Of a stretch of DNA of 5,159 nt, positions 1 through 4,227 are shown piece after piece (within the stretch, counting starts at the first letter, position 1; each line of letters opens with the position of its first letter). A program made the position numbers and the translations under genes. The DNA is taken from contig CALMWD010000007.1 of NCBI GenBank assembly GCA_937873105.1, positions 1 to 5,159 on the forward strand, in the 5' to 3' direction. This stretch comes from an uncultured Rhodanobacteraceae bacterium. GTDB taxonomy: Bacteria > Pseudomonadota > Gammaproteobacteria > Xanthomonadales > Ahniellaceae. The notes beneath the pieces were generated by a model. That model made no database searches. It saw only the letters and a list, made by a program, of their open reading frames with translations, and was not told the origin of the DNA.

Positions 1-744
1 GTCGACGCCGCCCAGACCCTTCAGCGTGCACACCGCCGGTGCCCGCGTGATGTGGTGAAACCGTTGCAGCGCTTCCTCGGCGCGAGCGATGCCGACGCCG
101 CCGCCGGCATAAATCACCGGCCGTTGCGCGGCCGCCAGCAGGGCGCGTGCCTGGGCGATGTCGCGGCCATGCGGCGCGCCCGGATGTTGTTCGATGCGCG
201 TGCTCGGCCGTGCTTTCGCGCGGCCCACGGTCACGTCCTTGGGCAGGTCGATCAAGACCGGACCGGGGCGACCTTCGGCGGCGATCGCGAAGGCTTCGCG
301 CACGGTCGCGACGATGTCTTCGGTGCGGCGCACGACGAAGCTGTGCTTGACGATCGGCAAGGACATGCCGAACACGTCGACTTCCTGGAAGGCGTCGGTG
401 CCCATCAGGTGCGTCGGCACCTGGCCGGTGATGGCGACGATCGGCACCGAATCGAGGAACGCATCGGCGATGCCGGTGAGCAGGTTGGTCGCGCCGGGGC
501 CGCTGGTCGCCATGCACACGCCGACGCGACCGCTGGCGCGGGCGTAACCGACCGCGGCCAGCGCCGCACCCTGTTCGTGGCGCACGAGGATGTGGCGCAG
601 CTTGGAGCCGACCAGGGCGTCGTAGACCGGCATGATGGCGCCGCCCGGGTAACCGAACAGCGTGTCCACACCCTCGGCCTCGAGGGCATGGATCAGCCAT
701 TCGGCGCCGCTGCGGATGTCGTCCTGGTCGTCTCGGCTGCTCAT
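1..744 (-). CDS. ilvG: Acetolactate synthase large (catalytic) subunit, IlvG type, N-terminal 248 residues
   Basis: This enzyme is ThDP-dependent and condenses two pyruvates to acetolactate, or pyruvate with 2-oxobutyrate to acetohydroxybutyrate. It is the first common step of Val/Leu/Ile synthesis and acts in the cytoplasm. The visible part is the pyrimidine-binding domain (about residues 11-180) and the start of the central domain (RPVIYAGGGVG, about 213-223). Family signatures are FGYPGGAIMPVYDAL (30-44), RHEQGAA with the catalytic Glu57, TSGPGATNLLTGIADAF (80-96), VAITGQVP and GTDAFQEVD. The wording, especially AALAAVGYARASG and VCMATSGPGATNL, fits E. coli IlvG better than IlvB or IlvI. 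The ATG at 744 lies 10 bases after the ilvC stop. Only a weak GTGAG-like ribosome binding site precedes it, so translation may be coupled to ilvC. The reading frame is open to the window edge, so the C-terminal half and any small subunit (ilvM/ilvH) lie outside. Confidence 0.95.
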   Translation of the reverse strand, partial: MSSRDDQDDIRSGAEWLIHALEAEGVDTLFGYPGGAIMPVYDALVGSKLRHILVRHEQGAALAAVGYARASGRVGVCMATSGPGATNLLTGIADAFLDSVPIVAITGQVPTHLMGTDAFQEVDVFGMSLPIVKHSFVVRRTEDIVATVREAFAIAAEGRPGPVLIDLPKDVTVGRAKARPSTRIEQHPGAPHGRDIAQARALLAAAQRPVIYAGGGVGIARAEEALQRFHHITRAPAVCTLKGLGGVD

Positions 745-754
745 CGTCTTGGGC

Positions 755-1792
755 TCACGCGGTGGCGGTTTCTTTCGCGGCGGTCGGGGCGGGTGCGGGT
801 TCGGCATGCGCGGCGCGCTTGGCCGGATCGAGCCAGGGCATGCGCGCGCGCAGGCGGGCACCGACGGTCTCGATCGGATGGTCGAGGTCGGCCTGTTTCA
901 GCGCCTTGTAGTTGGCGTTGCCGCTGCGGTATTCGGCCACCCATTCGCGCGCGAACTGGCCGCTCTGGATCTCGCGCAGCACCTCGCGCATGTGCTGGCG
1001 CGTGGCGCTGTCGACGATGCGGGGACCGCGGGTCAGGTCGCCGTATTGCGCGGTCTCGCTGATGTAGCGGTGCATCTTGGCCATGCCGCCTTCGTGCAGC
1101 AGGTCGACGATCAGCTTGAGCTCGTGCATGCATTCGAAATAGGCGACCTCCGGCTGGTAGCCGGCTTCGACCAGGGTCTCGAAGCCTTGCACGACCAGTT
1201 CGGTGACGCCGCCGCACAAGACCGCCTGTTCGCCGAACAGATCGGTCTCGGTCTCCTCGGCAAAGCTCGTCGTGATCAGGCCGCCGCGGGCGCCGCCGAT
1301 ACCGTGCGCATACGCCTGCGCCCGCGTCAGCGCCTGGCCGGAGACGTCCTTGTGCACGGCGACGAGGCAGGGCACGCCGTGGCCGGATTCGTATTCGCGA
1401 CGCACCAGGGCGCCCGGACCCTTCGGCGCGACGAGGATGATGTCCCAGGTCTCGCCCGCCTCGATCTGCTTGAAGTGGATGTTGAAGCCGTGCGCGAACA
1501 GCAGCGCGCCGCCGGGCTTGAAGTTCGGCGCGATGGATTCCTCGAAGACCTTGGGTTGCTGCATGTCGGGGGTGAGCAGGGCGATCAGGTCGGCTTTCGC
1601 AGCGGCTTCGCCCGGTTCGAAGACCGCGAGCCCGTCGGCCTGCGCCTGATGCCAGCTCGGACCGTTCCTGCGTGCGCCGACGATGACCTTGAAGCCGGAG
1701 TCGCGCAGGTTCAGCGCATGCGCGCGGCCCTGGCTGCCGTAACCGATGACGGCGATGGTTTGTTCTTTCAGCGGGGCAGTGATCGGGCTCAT
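755..1792 (-). CDS. ilvC: Ketol-acid reductoisomerase, class I (short form)
   Basis: This is the second step of Val/Ile synthesis: Mg2+-dependent alkyl migration and NAD(P)H reduction of acetolactate or acetohydroxybutyrate to the dihydroxy acid. The protein has 345 residues, normal for class I. An N-terminal Rossmann domain carries GYGSQG (17-22), then [21 protein letters not shown] with the catalytic His101, and APKGPG with Lys124. The C-terminal knotted helical domain carries [17 protein letters not shown] (metal ligands Asp184 and Glu188), [13 protein letters not shown] (Glu220, Glu224) and ISETAQYGD (Ser245). The cofactor loop is [10 protein letters not shown]. It resembles the GLRPGGPT-type loop I recall from xanthomonad enzymes more than the common GLRKGSAS, so cofactor preference should not be assumed. 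The last 20 or so residues are an Ala/Pro-rich tail ([14 protein letters not shown]) with no known role. The start at 1792 is chosen over an in-frame ATG at 1975 because it follows a GAGGAG site and the family N-terminus; the upstream extension overlaps ilvD. Confidence 0.97.
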   Translation of the reverse strand: MSPITAPLKEQTIAVIGYGSQGRAHALNLRDSGFKVIVGARRNGPSWHQAQADGLAVFEPGEAAAKADLIALLTPDMQQPKVFEESIAPNFKPGGALLFAHGFNIHFKQIEAGETWDIILVAPKGPGALVRREYESGHGVPCLVAVHKDVSGQALTRAQAYAHGIGGARGGLITTSFAEETETDLFGEQAVLCGGVTELVVQGFETLVEAGYQPEVAYFECMHELKLIVDLLHEGGMAKMHRYISETAQYGDLTRGPRIVDSATRQHMREVLREIQSGQFAREWVAEYRSGNANYKALKQADLDHPIETVGARLRARMPWLDPAKRAAHAEPAPAPTAAKETATA

Positions 1793-1801
1793 CTTGCGTT
1801 T

Positions 1802-1807
1802 CTCCTC
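1802..1807 (-). promoter_or_regulatory. Ribosome binding site of ilvC
   Basis: On the minus strand GAGGAG ends 9 bases before the ATG at 1792. It lies in the 37-base gap between ilvD and ilvC. It fixes the ilvC start and argues against the in-frame ATG at 1975, which would overlap the end of ilvD by about 145 bases. It is the strongest Shine-Dalgarno site among the three leftward genes. Confidence 0.8.
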
Positions 1808-1829
1808 GGGTGTTCGGTGGGAATGGACA

Positions 1830-3473
1830 TCAGGGATTCGTGATCGCGCCGTTCGAGGCGGATCCGACCAGTCGGGCGTATTTCGCGAGTACGCCGGTGG
1901 TGGCGCGTGGCGGCGATGGTTTCGGCGAGCGATTCGAGAGATCGGCGAGGCAGTCGAGGCGACGCGTTTCGACATCGATGACCAGCGTGTCGCCGTCGGC
2001 GATGAACGCGATCGGTCCGCCGCGCGCCGCTTCCGGCGACACGTGGCCGACCATCAGGCCGTGCGTGGCGCCGCTGAAGCGGCCGTCGGTGATCAGCGCG
2101 ACCTCGGCGCCGAGGCCGCGTCCCATCAGTGCGGCGGTCACCGCCAGCATCTCCGGCATGCCGGGCGCGCCGGCCGGACCTTCGTGGCGGATCACGACGA
2201 CATCGCCGGCCCGGATCGTGCCGGCCTGCACGGCAGCGAAGGCCGCGGCCTCGCCATCGAACACGCGCGCCGGACCTTCGTGGCGCGTGCGGCCGTGGCC
2301 GGCGAGTTTCACGACGCAGCCTTCCGGCGCCAGCGAGCCGCGCAGGATCGCGAAGCCGCCGCGCGGCTTCAGCGGCTGCGACAACGGATACACCACCGGT
2401 TCCGGCTGCGGTCCGAGCTCGATCTCCGACAGCAGTTCGAGCATCGACCCGCCTTCCACGGTCGGGTGGTCCTCGAGCACGCCGCCGTCCTTCAGCATCT
2501 GCGCGACCCGCGTCGTGCCACCGGCCGCGCTCAGTTCGATCGCGGTGTAACGACCGCCCGGCTTCAGATCGGCGATGACTGGCGTGATCGCGGAGATCGC
2601 GTCGAAGTCGTCGATCGACAGCGGCACCTGCGCTTCATGCGCGATCGCCAGCAGATGCAGGATGGCATTGGTCGAGCCGGCGGTCGCCGCGACCAGGCGC
2701 GCGGCATTGCGGAACGCGGCCGGCGTCAGTGCCTGGCGCGGCGTGAAGCCACGTCGATAACAGTCCATGACCAGCTTGCCGCAGTCCTCGCCGGCGCGAG
2801 CGCGATCGACATGGATCGCGGGCAGGTCGTTCGCGCCCAGCGGCGACAGGCCGAGCGCGGTCAGCACCATCGCCATCGTGTTCGCGGTGAACTGGCCGCC
2901 GCAGGCACCGGCCCCGGGGCAGGCATCCTTCTCGACCTGCAGCAGTTCGGCGTCGTCGATCTTGCCGGCCGAATGCGCGCCCACGGCCTCGAACACCTCC
3001 TGGATCGTGATGGGCTTGCCGTGGTGCACGCCGTGCGCGATCGAACCGCCGTAGAGGATGACGGTCGGCACATCGATGCGCGCCGCCGCCATCGCCGCGG
3101 CCGGGATGGTCTTGTCGCAGCCGCAGAGGATGACCATCGCATCGAGGCTGTGGCCGTTCACGGCGAGTTCGATCGAATCCGCGATCCAGTCGCGCGAGAC
3201 CAGCGAGGCGCGCATGCCGGCGGTGCCCATCGCGATGCCGTCGGTCACGGCGACGGTGTTGAACTCGATCGCGGTGCCGCCGTTGGCCTCGATGCCGCGG
3301 CGCACGTGTTGCGCGGCCGCGCGCAGCGTGAAGTTGCAGGGCGAGACGTCCGACCAGGAATGCACGACCGCGACGAAGGGCTTGGCGATGGCCGCGTCGT
3401 CGCGACCGGTGGCGCGCAACATCGCGCGCGCCGGGGCGTGGTCGGGTCCGTGCTTGATGGCGTTGCTGCGCAT
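1830..3473 (-). CDS. ilvD: Dihydroxy-acid dehydratase
   Basis: This enzyme removes water from 2,3-dihydroxyisovalerate or 2,3-dihydroxy-3-methylvalerate to give the 2-oxo acids that precede Val/Leu and Ile. It is a cytoplasmic Fe-S enzyme of the IlvD/Edd family. The product is 547 residues, starting [11 protein letters not shown]. The conserved cysteines are all present: SPCN (Cys46), CGCDKT (Cys119) and CPGAGACGG (Cys191). Their spacing and the surrounding text ([36 protein letters not shown]) resemble the [2Fe-2S] actinobacterial/plant type rather than the classical E. coli type. [19 protein letters not shown] (from about residue 464) carries the presumed catalytic Ser467. It is the first gene of ilvD-ilvC-ilvG and lies directly downstream of an attenuator. 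An in-frame ATG at 3506 is rejected because it falls next to the terminator hairpin and adds non-family sequence. The ribosome binding site is weak (GAGAG, 8 bases before the ATG). A stretch near residues 506-525 is unusually Pro/Ser-rich. Confidence 0.95.
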   Translation of the reverse strand: MRSNAIKHGPDHAPARAMLRATGRDDAAIAKPFVAVVHSWSDVSPCNFTLRAAAQHVRRGIEANGGTAIEFNTVAVTDGIAMGTAGMRASLVSRDWIADSIELAVNGHSLDAMVILCGCDKTIPAAAMAAARIDVPTVILYGGSIAHGVHHGKPITIQEVFEAVGAHSAGKIDDAELLQVEKDACPGAGACGGQFTANTMAMVLTALGLSPLGANDLPAIHVDRARAGEDCGKLVMDCYRRGFTPRQALTPAAFRNAARLVAATAGSTNAILHLLAIAHEAQVPLSIDDFDAISAITPVIADLKPGGRYTAIELSAAGGTTRVAQMLKDGGVLEDHPTVEGGSMLELLSEIELGPQPEPVVYPLSQPLKPRGGFAILRGSLAPEGCVVKLAGHGRTRHEGPARVFDGEAAAFAAVQAGTIRAGDVVVIRHEGPAGAPGMPEMLAVTAALMGRGLGAEVALITDGRFSGATHGLMVGHVSPEAARGGPIAFIADGDTLVIDVETRRLDCLADLSNRSPKPSPPRATTGVLAKYARLVGSASNGAITNP

Positions 3474-3511
3474 GGATCGGCTCTCGGTGGAGGAACCGCG
3501 GCCCATAAACG

Positions 3512-3546
3512 CGAAACCCCCGCTTCCTTTCGGAGCGGGGGTTTCG
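3512..3546 (-). terminator. Attenuator terminator hairpin before ilvD
   Basis: Read leftward, this is an almost perfect inverted repeat. The arm CGAAACCCCCGCT pairs over 13 bp with AGCGGGGGTTTCG, followed by one bulged A, two more G-C pairs and a GAAA tetraloop. It lies 28 bases beyond the leader-peptide stop and 38 bases before the ilvD ATG, the usual place for an attenuator. The T tract is short (GGGGGTTT, then CGCGTTTA), so intrinsic termination may be partial or assisted. The hairpin is symmetric, but no gene reads into it from the other side, so its role is assigned to the ilv transcript. Confidence 0.8.
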
Positions 3547-3619
3547 GTGTGGGGCCTGGTTCCGGTGTTCTAGATCAGGTCAAGCACTCGTCCCGCTCCG
3601 GTGGGGGCGCAATGAGTAC
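3531..3619 (-). promoter_or_regulatory. Alternative RNA pairings of the ilv attenuator
   Basis: On the leftward RNA, CGGAGCGGG (3600 to 3592), near the end of the leader ORF, is a perfect 9-base complement of CCCGCTCCG (3539 to 3531) in the 5' arm of the terminator. This pair is the candidate antiterminator. A competing outer pairing joins GTACTC of the control codons (3619 to 3614) with GAGTGC (3589 to 3584), 6 bp including one G-U. It encloses the antiterminator segment and is a candidate 1:2 pause structure. A ribosome stalled early in the Leu/Val/Ile run would leave 3592-3600 free; a ribosome at the stop codon would tend to cover or block it. The pairings are read directly from the sequence; the switching is inferred from the classical attenuation model. 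Confidence 0.6.
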
Positions 3620-3709
3620 TACGAGGTTGAGAAGGCGGTTCGCGGCCACACGCGGCGACGACATCGCGATGTCGTTGCGGAGCACAGTGGCGGCGAGGAA
3701 GGTTGTCAT
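3575..3709 (-). CDS. ilvL: ilv operon leader peptide (attenuation), 44 residues
   Basis: This small leftward ORF runs from ATG at 3709 to TGA at 3577-3575. Its key segment, codons 26-33 (3634 to 3611), is CTT CTC AAC CTC GTA GTA CTC ATT, read as LLNLVVLI: four Leu, two Val and one Ile, exactly the amino acids made by the downstream operon. The product probably has no function of its own. Its translation would measure charged tRNA supply and decide whether the terminator hairpin at 3512-3546 forms. There is no Shine-Dalgarno site, and the predicted transcription start falls at the ATG, so translation is probably leaderless. The codons CTT, GTA and ATT are rare in the flanking enzyme genes but concentrated here. 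The symbol is given by analogy with enteric ilvL, since leader peptides share function rather than sequence. Confidence 0.8.
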   Translation of the reverse strand: MTTFLAATVLRNDIAMSSPRVAANRLLNLVVLIAPPPERDECLT

Positions 3710-3716
3710 GGTCCCG

Positions 3717-3746
3717 AACCTAGAAGCGAAGTTCTGGAGTTGTCAA
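3717..3746 (-). promoter_or_regulatory. Promoter of the ilvDCG operon
   Basis: On the minus strand there is a perfect sigma70-type -35 box TTGACA (3746 to 3741), an 18-base spacer, and a -10 box TAGGTT (3722 to 3717) that keeps the important T, A and final T. Seven bases follow before the leader ATG at 3709, which places the transcription start at or within a base or so of that ATG. The -35 context TGCGCTTGACA recurs in the divergent leu promoter. Confidence 0.7.
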
Positions 3747-3795
3747 GCGCACCGCGTCCGGCCTCCATCCGCCCGCCCCGGCGCCGTTCAAGGTT

Positions 3796-3818
3796 CGCCC
3801 GCGGGCGCTCGCGCGAGC
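3796..3818. repeat. Two GC-only or near GC-only palindromes between the promoters
   Basis: CGCCCGCGGGCG (3796-3807) and GCTCGCGCGAGC (3807-3818) are perfect 12-base palindromes sharing one base, between the divergent promoters. They could be protein-binding sites or DNA/RNA structure, but self-complementary stretches are common by chance in DNA this GC-rich. The rest of 3747-3834 shows no gene or recognisable motif. Confidence 0.35.
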
Positions 3819-3834
3819 CTTAGACGAAGGTCGA

Positions 3835-3864
3835 ATGTGCGGGTCGCACATGACGGTTCGTCAT
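3835..3864. promoter_or_regulatory. Tandem palindromes, possible operator upstream of the leu promoter
   Basis: Two perfect interrupted palindromes overlap by two bases. ATGTGCG-GGT-CGCACAT (3835-3851) has 7-base arms and ATGACG-GTT-CGTCAT (3850-3864) has 6-base arms. Both have a 3-base centre and follow the pattern ATGnnCG..CGnnCAT or a shortened version of it. Centres are 14 bases apart and lie about 68 and 54 bases before the predicted leu transcription start, a position typical of activator sites. The cognate protein is unknown; the sequence does not match the Lrp consensus I know. Confidence 0.5.
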
Positions 3865-3875
3865 CTGCGATGCGC

Positions 3876-3904
3876 TTGACAGCTCGCGGGAACACTGCGA
3901 GTTT
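3876..3904 (+). promoter_or_regulatory. Promoter of leuA and its leader
   Basis: A perfect -35 box TTGACA (3876-3881) is followed by a 17-base spacer and a poor -10 box GAGTTT (3899-3904). The latter is chosen because it aligns with the opposite promoter: GAGTTTCGGGCC-ATGAC against TAGGTTCGGGACC-ATGAC. Six bases separate it from the leader ATG at 3911, so transcription should begin at that ATG. The weak -10 would fit a promoter needing an activator, for example one bound at 3835-3864. Confidence 0.6.
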
Positions 3905-3910
3905 CGGGCC

Positions 3911-4036
3911 ATGACCATCGCAATTCGCCACGACCTGAAACCCTCGCGCAGCGCCGCGCGAACGGTCGTGCGCGCGGTACTTCTCGGTCTGCTTCTTATT
4001 CCGCCGAACGTGCGGGATGGAGCCGTTTCGACCTAG
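3911..4036 (+). CDS. leuL: leuA leader peptide (attenuation), 41 residues
   Basis: This small rightward ORF runs from ATG at 3911 to TAG at 4034-4036. Codons 23-30 (3977-4000) are GTA CTT CTC GGT CTG CTT CTT ATT, read as VLLGLLLI: five Leu, one Val and one Ile. The Leu dominance fits control of leuA, the first committed step of leucine synthesis. The ORF is followed by a classical intrinsic terminator at 4064-4098, before leuA. There is no Shine-Dalgarno site before the ATG, and the predicted transcription start coincides with it. The run LLGLLLI-PP aligns with LLNLVVLIAPP of the divergent ilv leader, suggesting common ancestry. CTT, GTA and ATT are rare codons in the neighbouring enzymes. 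The symbol is assigned by functional analogy. Confidence 0.8.
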   Translation: MTIAIRHDLKPSRSAARTVVRAVLLGLLLIPPNVRDGAVST

Positions 4037-4073
4037 AACACAGCGACGAAACCAGGAATCCAGAACCCCGCGC
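3998..4073 (+). promoter_or_regulatory. Pause hairpin and antiterminator of the leu attenuator
   Basis: ATTCCGC (3998-4004) pairs with GCGGGAT (4012-4018) over 7 bp with one G-U and a 7-base loop. This candidate 1:2 pause hairpin begins in the last control codon (Ile). Its 3' arm overlaps GTGCGGG (4010-4016), which can instead pair with CCCGCGC (4067-4073) in the 5' arm of the terminator, 7 bp with one G-U, as the antiterminator. A ribosome stalled at the Leu codons would disrupt the first hairpin and allow the second. The complementarity is seen directly; the switch is inferred. Confidence 0.6.
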
Positions 4074-4098
4074 CGGCAACGGCGCGGGGTTTTTTTTT
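4064..4098 (+). terminator. Intrinsic terminator (attenuator) before leuA
   Basis: AACCCCGCGCCG (4064-4075) pairs perfectly over 12 bp with CGGCGCGGGGTT (4080-4091) around a GCAA tetraloop, and nine Ts run from 4090 to 4098. This is a textbook Rho-independent terminator. It lies 27 bases after the leader stop codon and 125 bases before leuA, with no upstream gene other than the leader ORF, so it must act as an attenuator. Confidence 0.92.
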
Positions 4099-4116
4099 CG
4101 CCCCGAATCGAACCAC

Positions 4117-4121
4117 GAGGA
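4117..4121 (+). promoter_or_regulatory. Ribosome binding site of the 32-codon ORF before leuA
   Basis: GAGGA is 7 bases before the ATG at 4129. It is a better-formed site than those of several real genes here, and is the main reason for taking the short ORF seriously. Confidence 0.55.
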
Positions 4122-4128
4122 CCACGCC

Positions 4129-4227
4129 ATGAAGCTTCTGTTCGCATTGATCGACAGGCTGTGTGCATCGTTTCTGCAGCCGCGCCTGCAGGTCCGTCCC
4201 GTTCCGGTACGGAGCCGACGCCGATGA
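4129..4227 (+). CDS. Small ORF of 32 residues overlapping the leuA start, unknown function
   Basis: I do not recognise this product. It starts at ATG 4129 with GAGGA 7 bases upstream, and its TGA overlaps the leuA ATG as ATGA (4224-4227). The N-terminal half is hydrophobic ([16 protein letters not shown]) and the C-terminal half is basic, ending RSRRR. It includes codons uncommon in the neighbouring genes (CTT, TTG, TGT, AGG, GTA). Two readings are possible. It may be a translational-coupling ORF whose passage opens the hairpin masking the leuA ribosome binding site, or a small membrane-associated peptide. A chance ORF in the leader cannot be excluded. The six Leu codons are scattered rather than consecutive, so a second attenuator leader is less likely, and no further terminator follows before leuA. 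Confidence 0.45.
   Translation: MKLLFALIDRLCASFLQPRLQVRPVPVRSRRR
4201..4215 (+). promoter_or_regulatory. Hairpin containing the leuA ribosome binding site
   Basis: GTTCCG (4201-4206) pairs with CGGAGC (4210-4215), including one G-U, around a 3-base loop. The 3' arm contains GGAG (4211-4214), the leuA Shine-Dalgarno site 9 bases before its ATG. The structure lies inside the overlapping small ORF, so a ribosome translating that ORF would melt it. This is consistent with translational coupling, but the stem is short and its stability was not computed. Confidence 0.4.

Noticed and set aside
52..1843. Two rightward open frames (52-1062 and 662-1843) opposite ilvG and ilvC
   Set aside because: Both are antisense shadows of clear enzyme genes, with low-complexity products and no family signature.
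1793..1975. Upstream in-frame ATG for ilvC at 1975
   Set aside because: It would overlap ilvD by about 145 bases and add non-family residues. The ATG at 1792 has a good GAGGAG site and a normal class I N-terminus.
3474..3506. Upstream in-frame ATG for ilvD at 3506
   Set aside because: It falls a few bases beyond the attenuator hairpin without a ribosome binding site, and the extra 11 residues ([11 protein letters not shown]) are not family-like.
3512..3546. The symmetric hairpin as a terminator for rightward transcription
   Set aside because: No rightward gene ends nearby; its position after the leftward leader ORF explains it better.
3578..3583. TTGACC on the minus strand as a second ilv promoter -35 box
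   Set aside because: No convincing -10 box follows at 16-18 bases, and the hexamer overlaps the end of the leader ORF.
1746..3914. Long rightward open frame opposite ilvD and part of ilvC
   Set aside because: It lies antisense to ilvD, is rich in Arg, His and Asp in the pattern typical of the reverse of high-GC genes, and has no recognisable domain. It also runs through the leader and promoter region.
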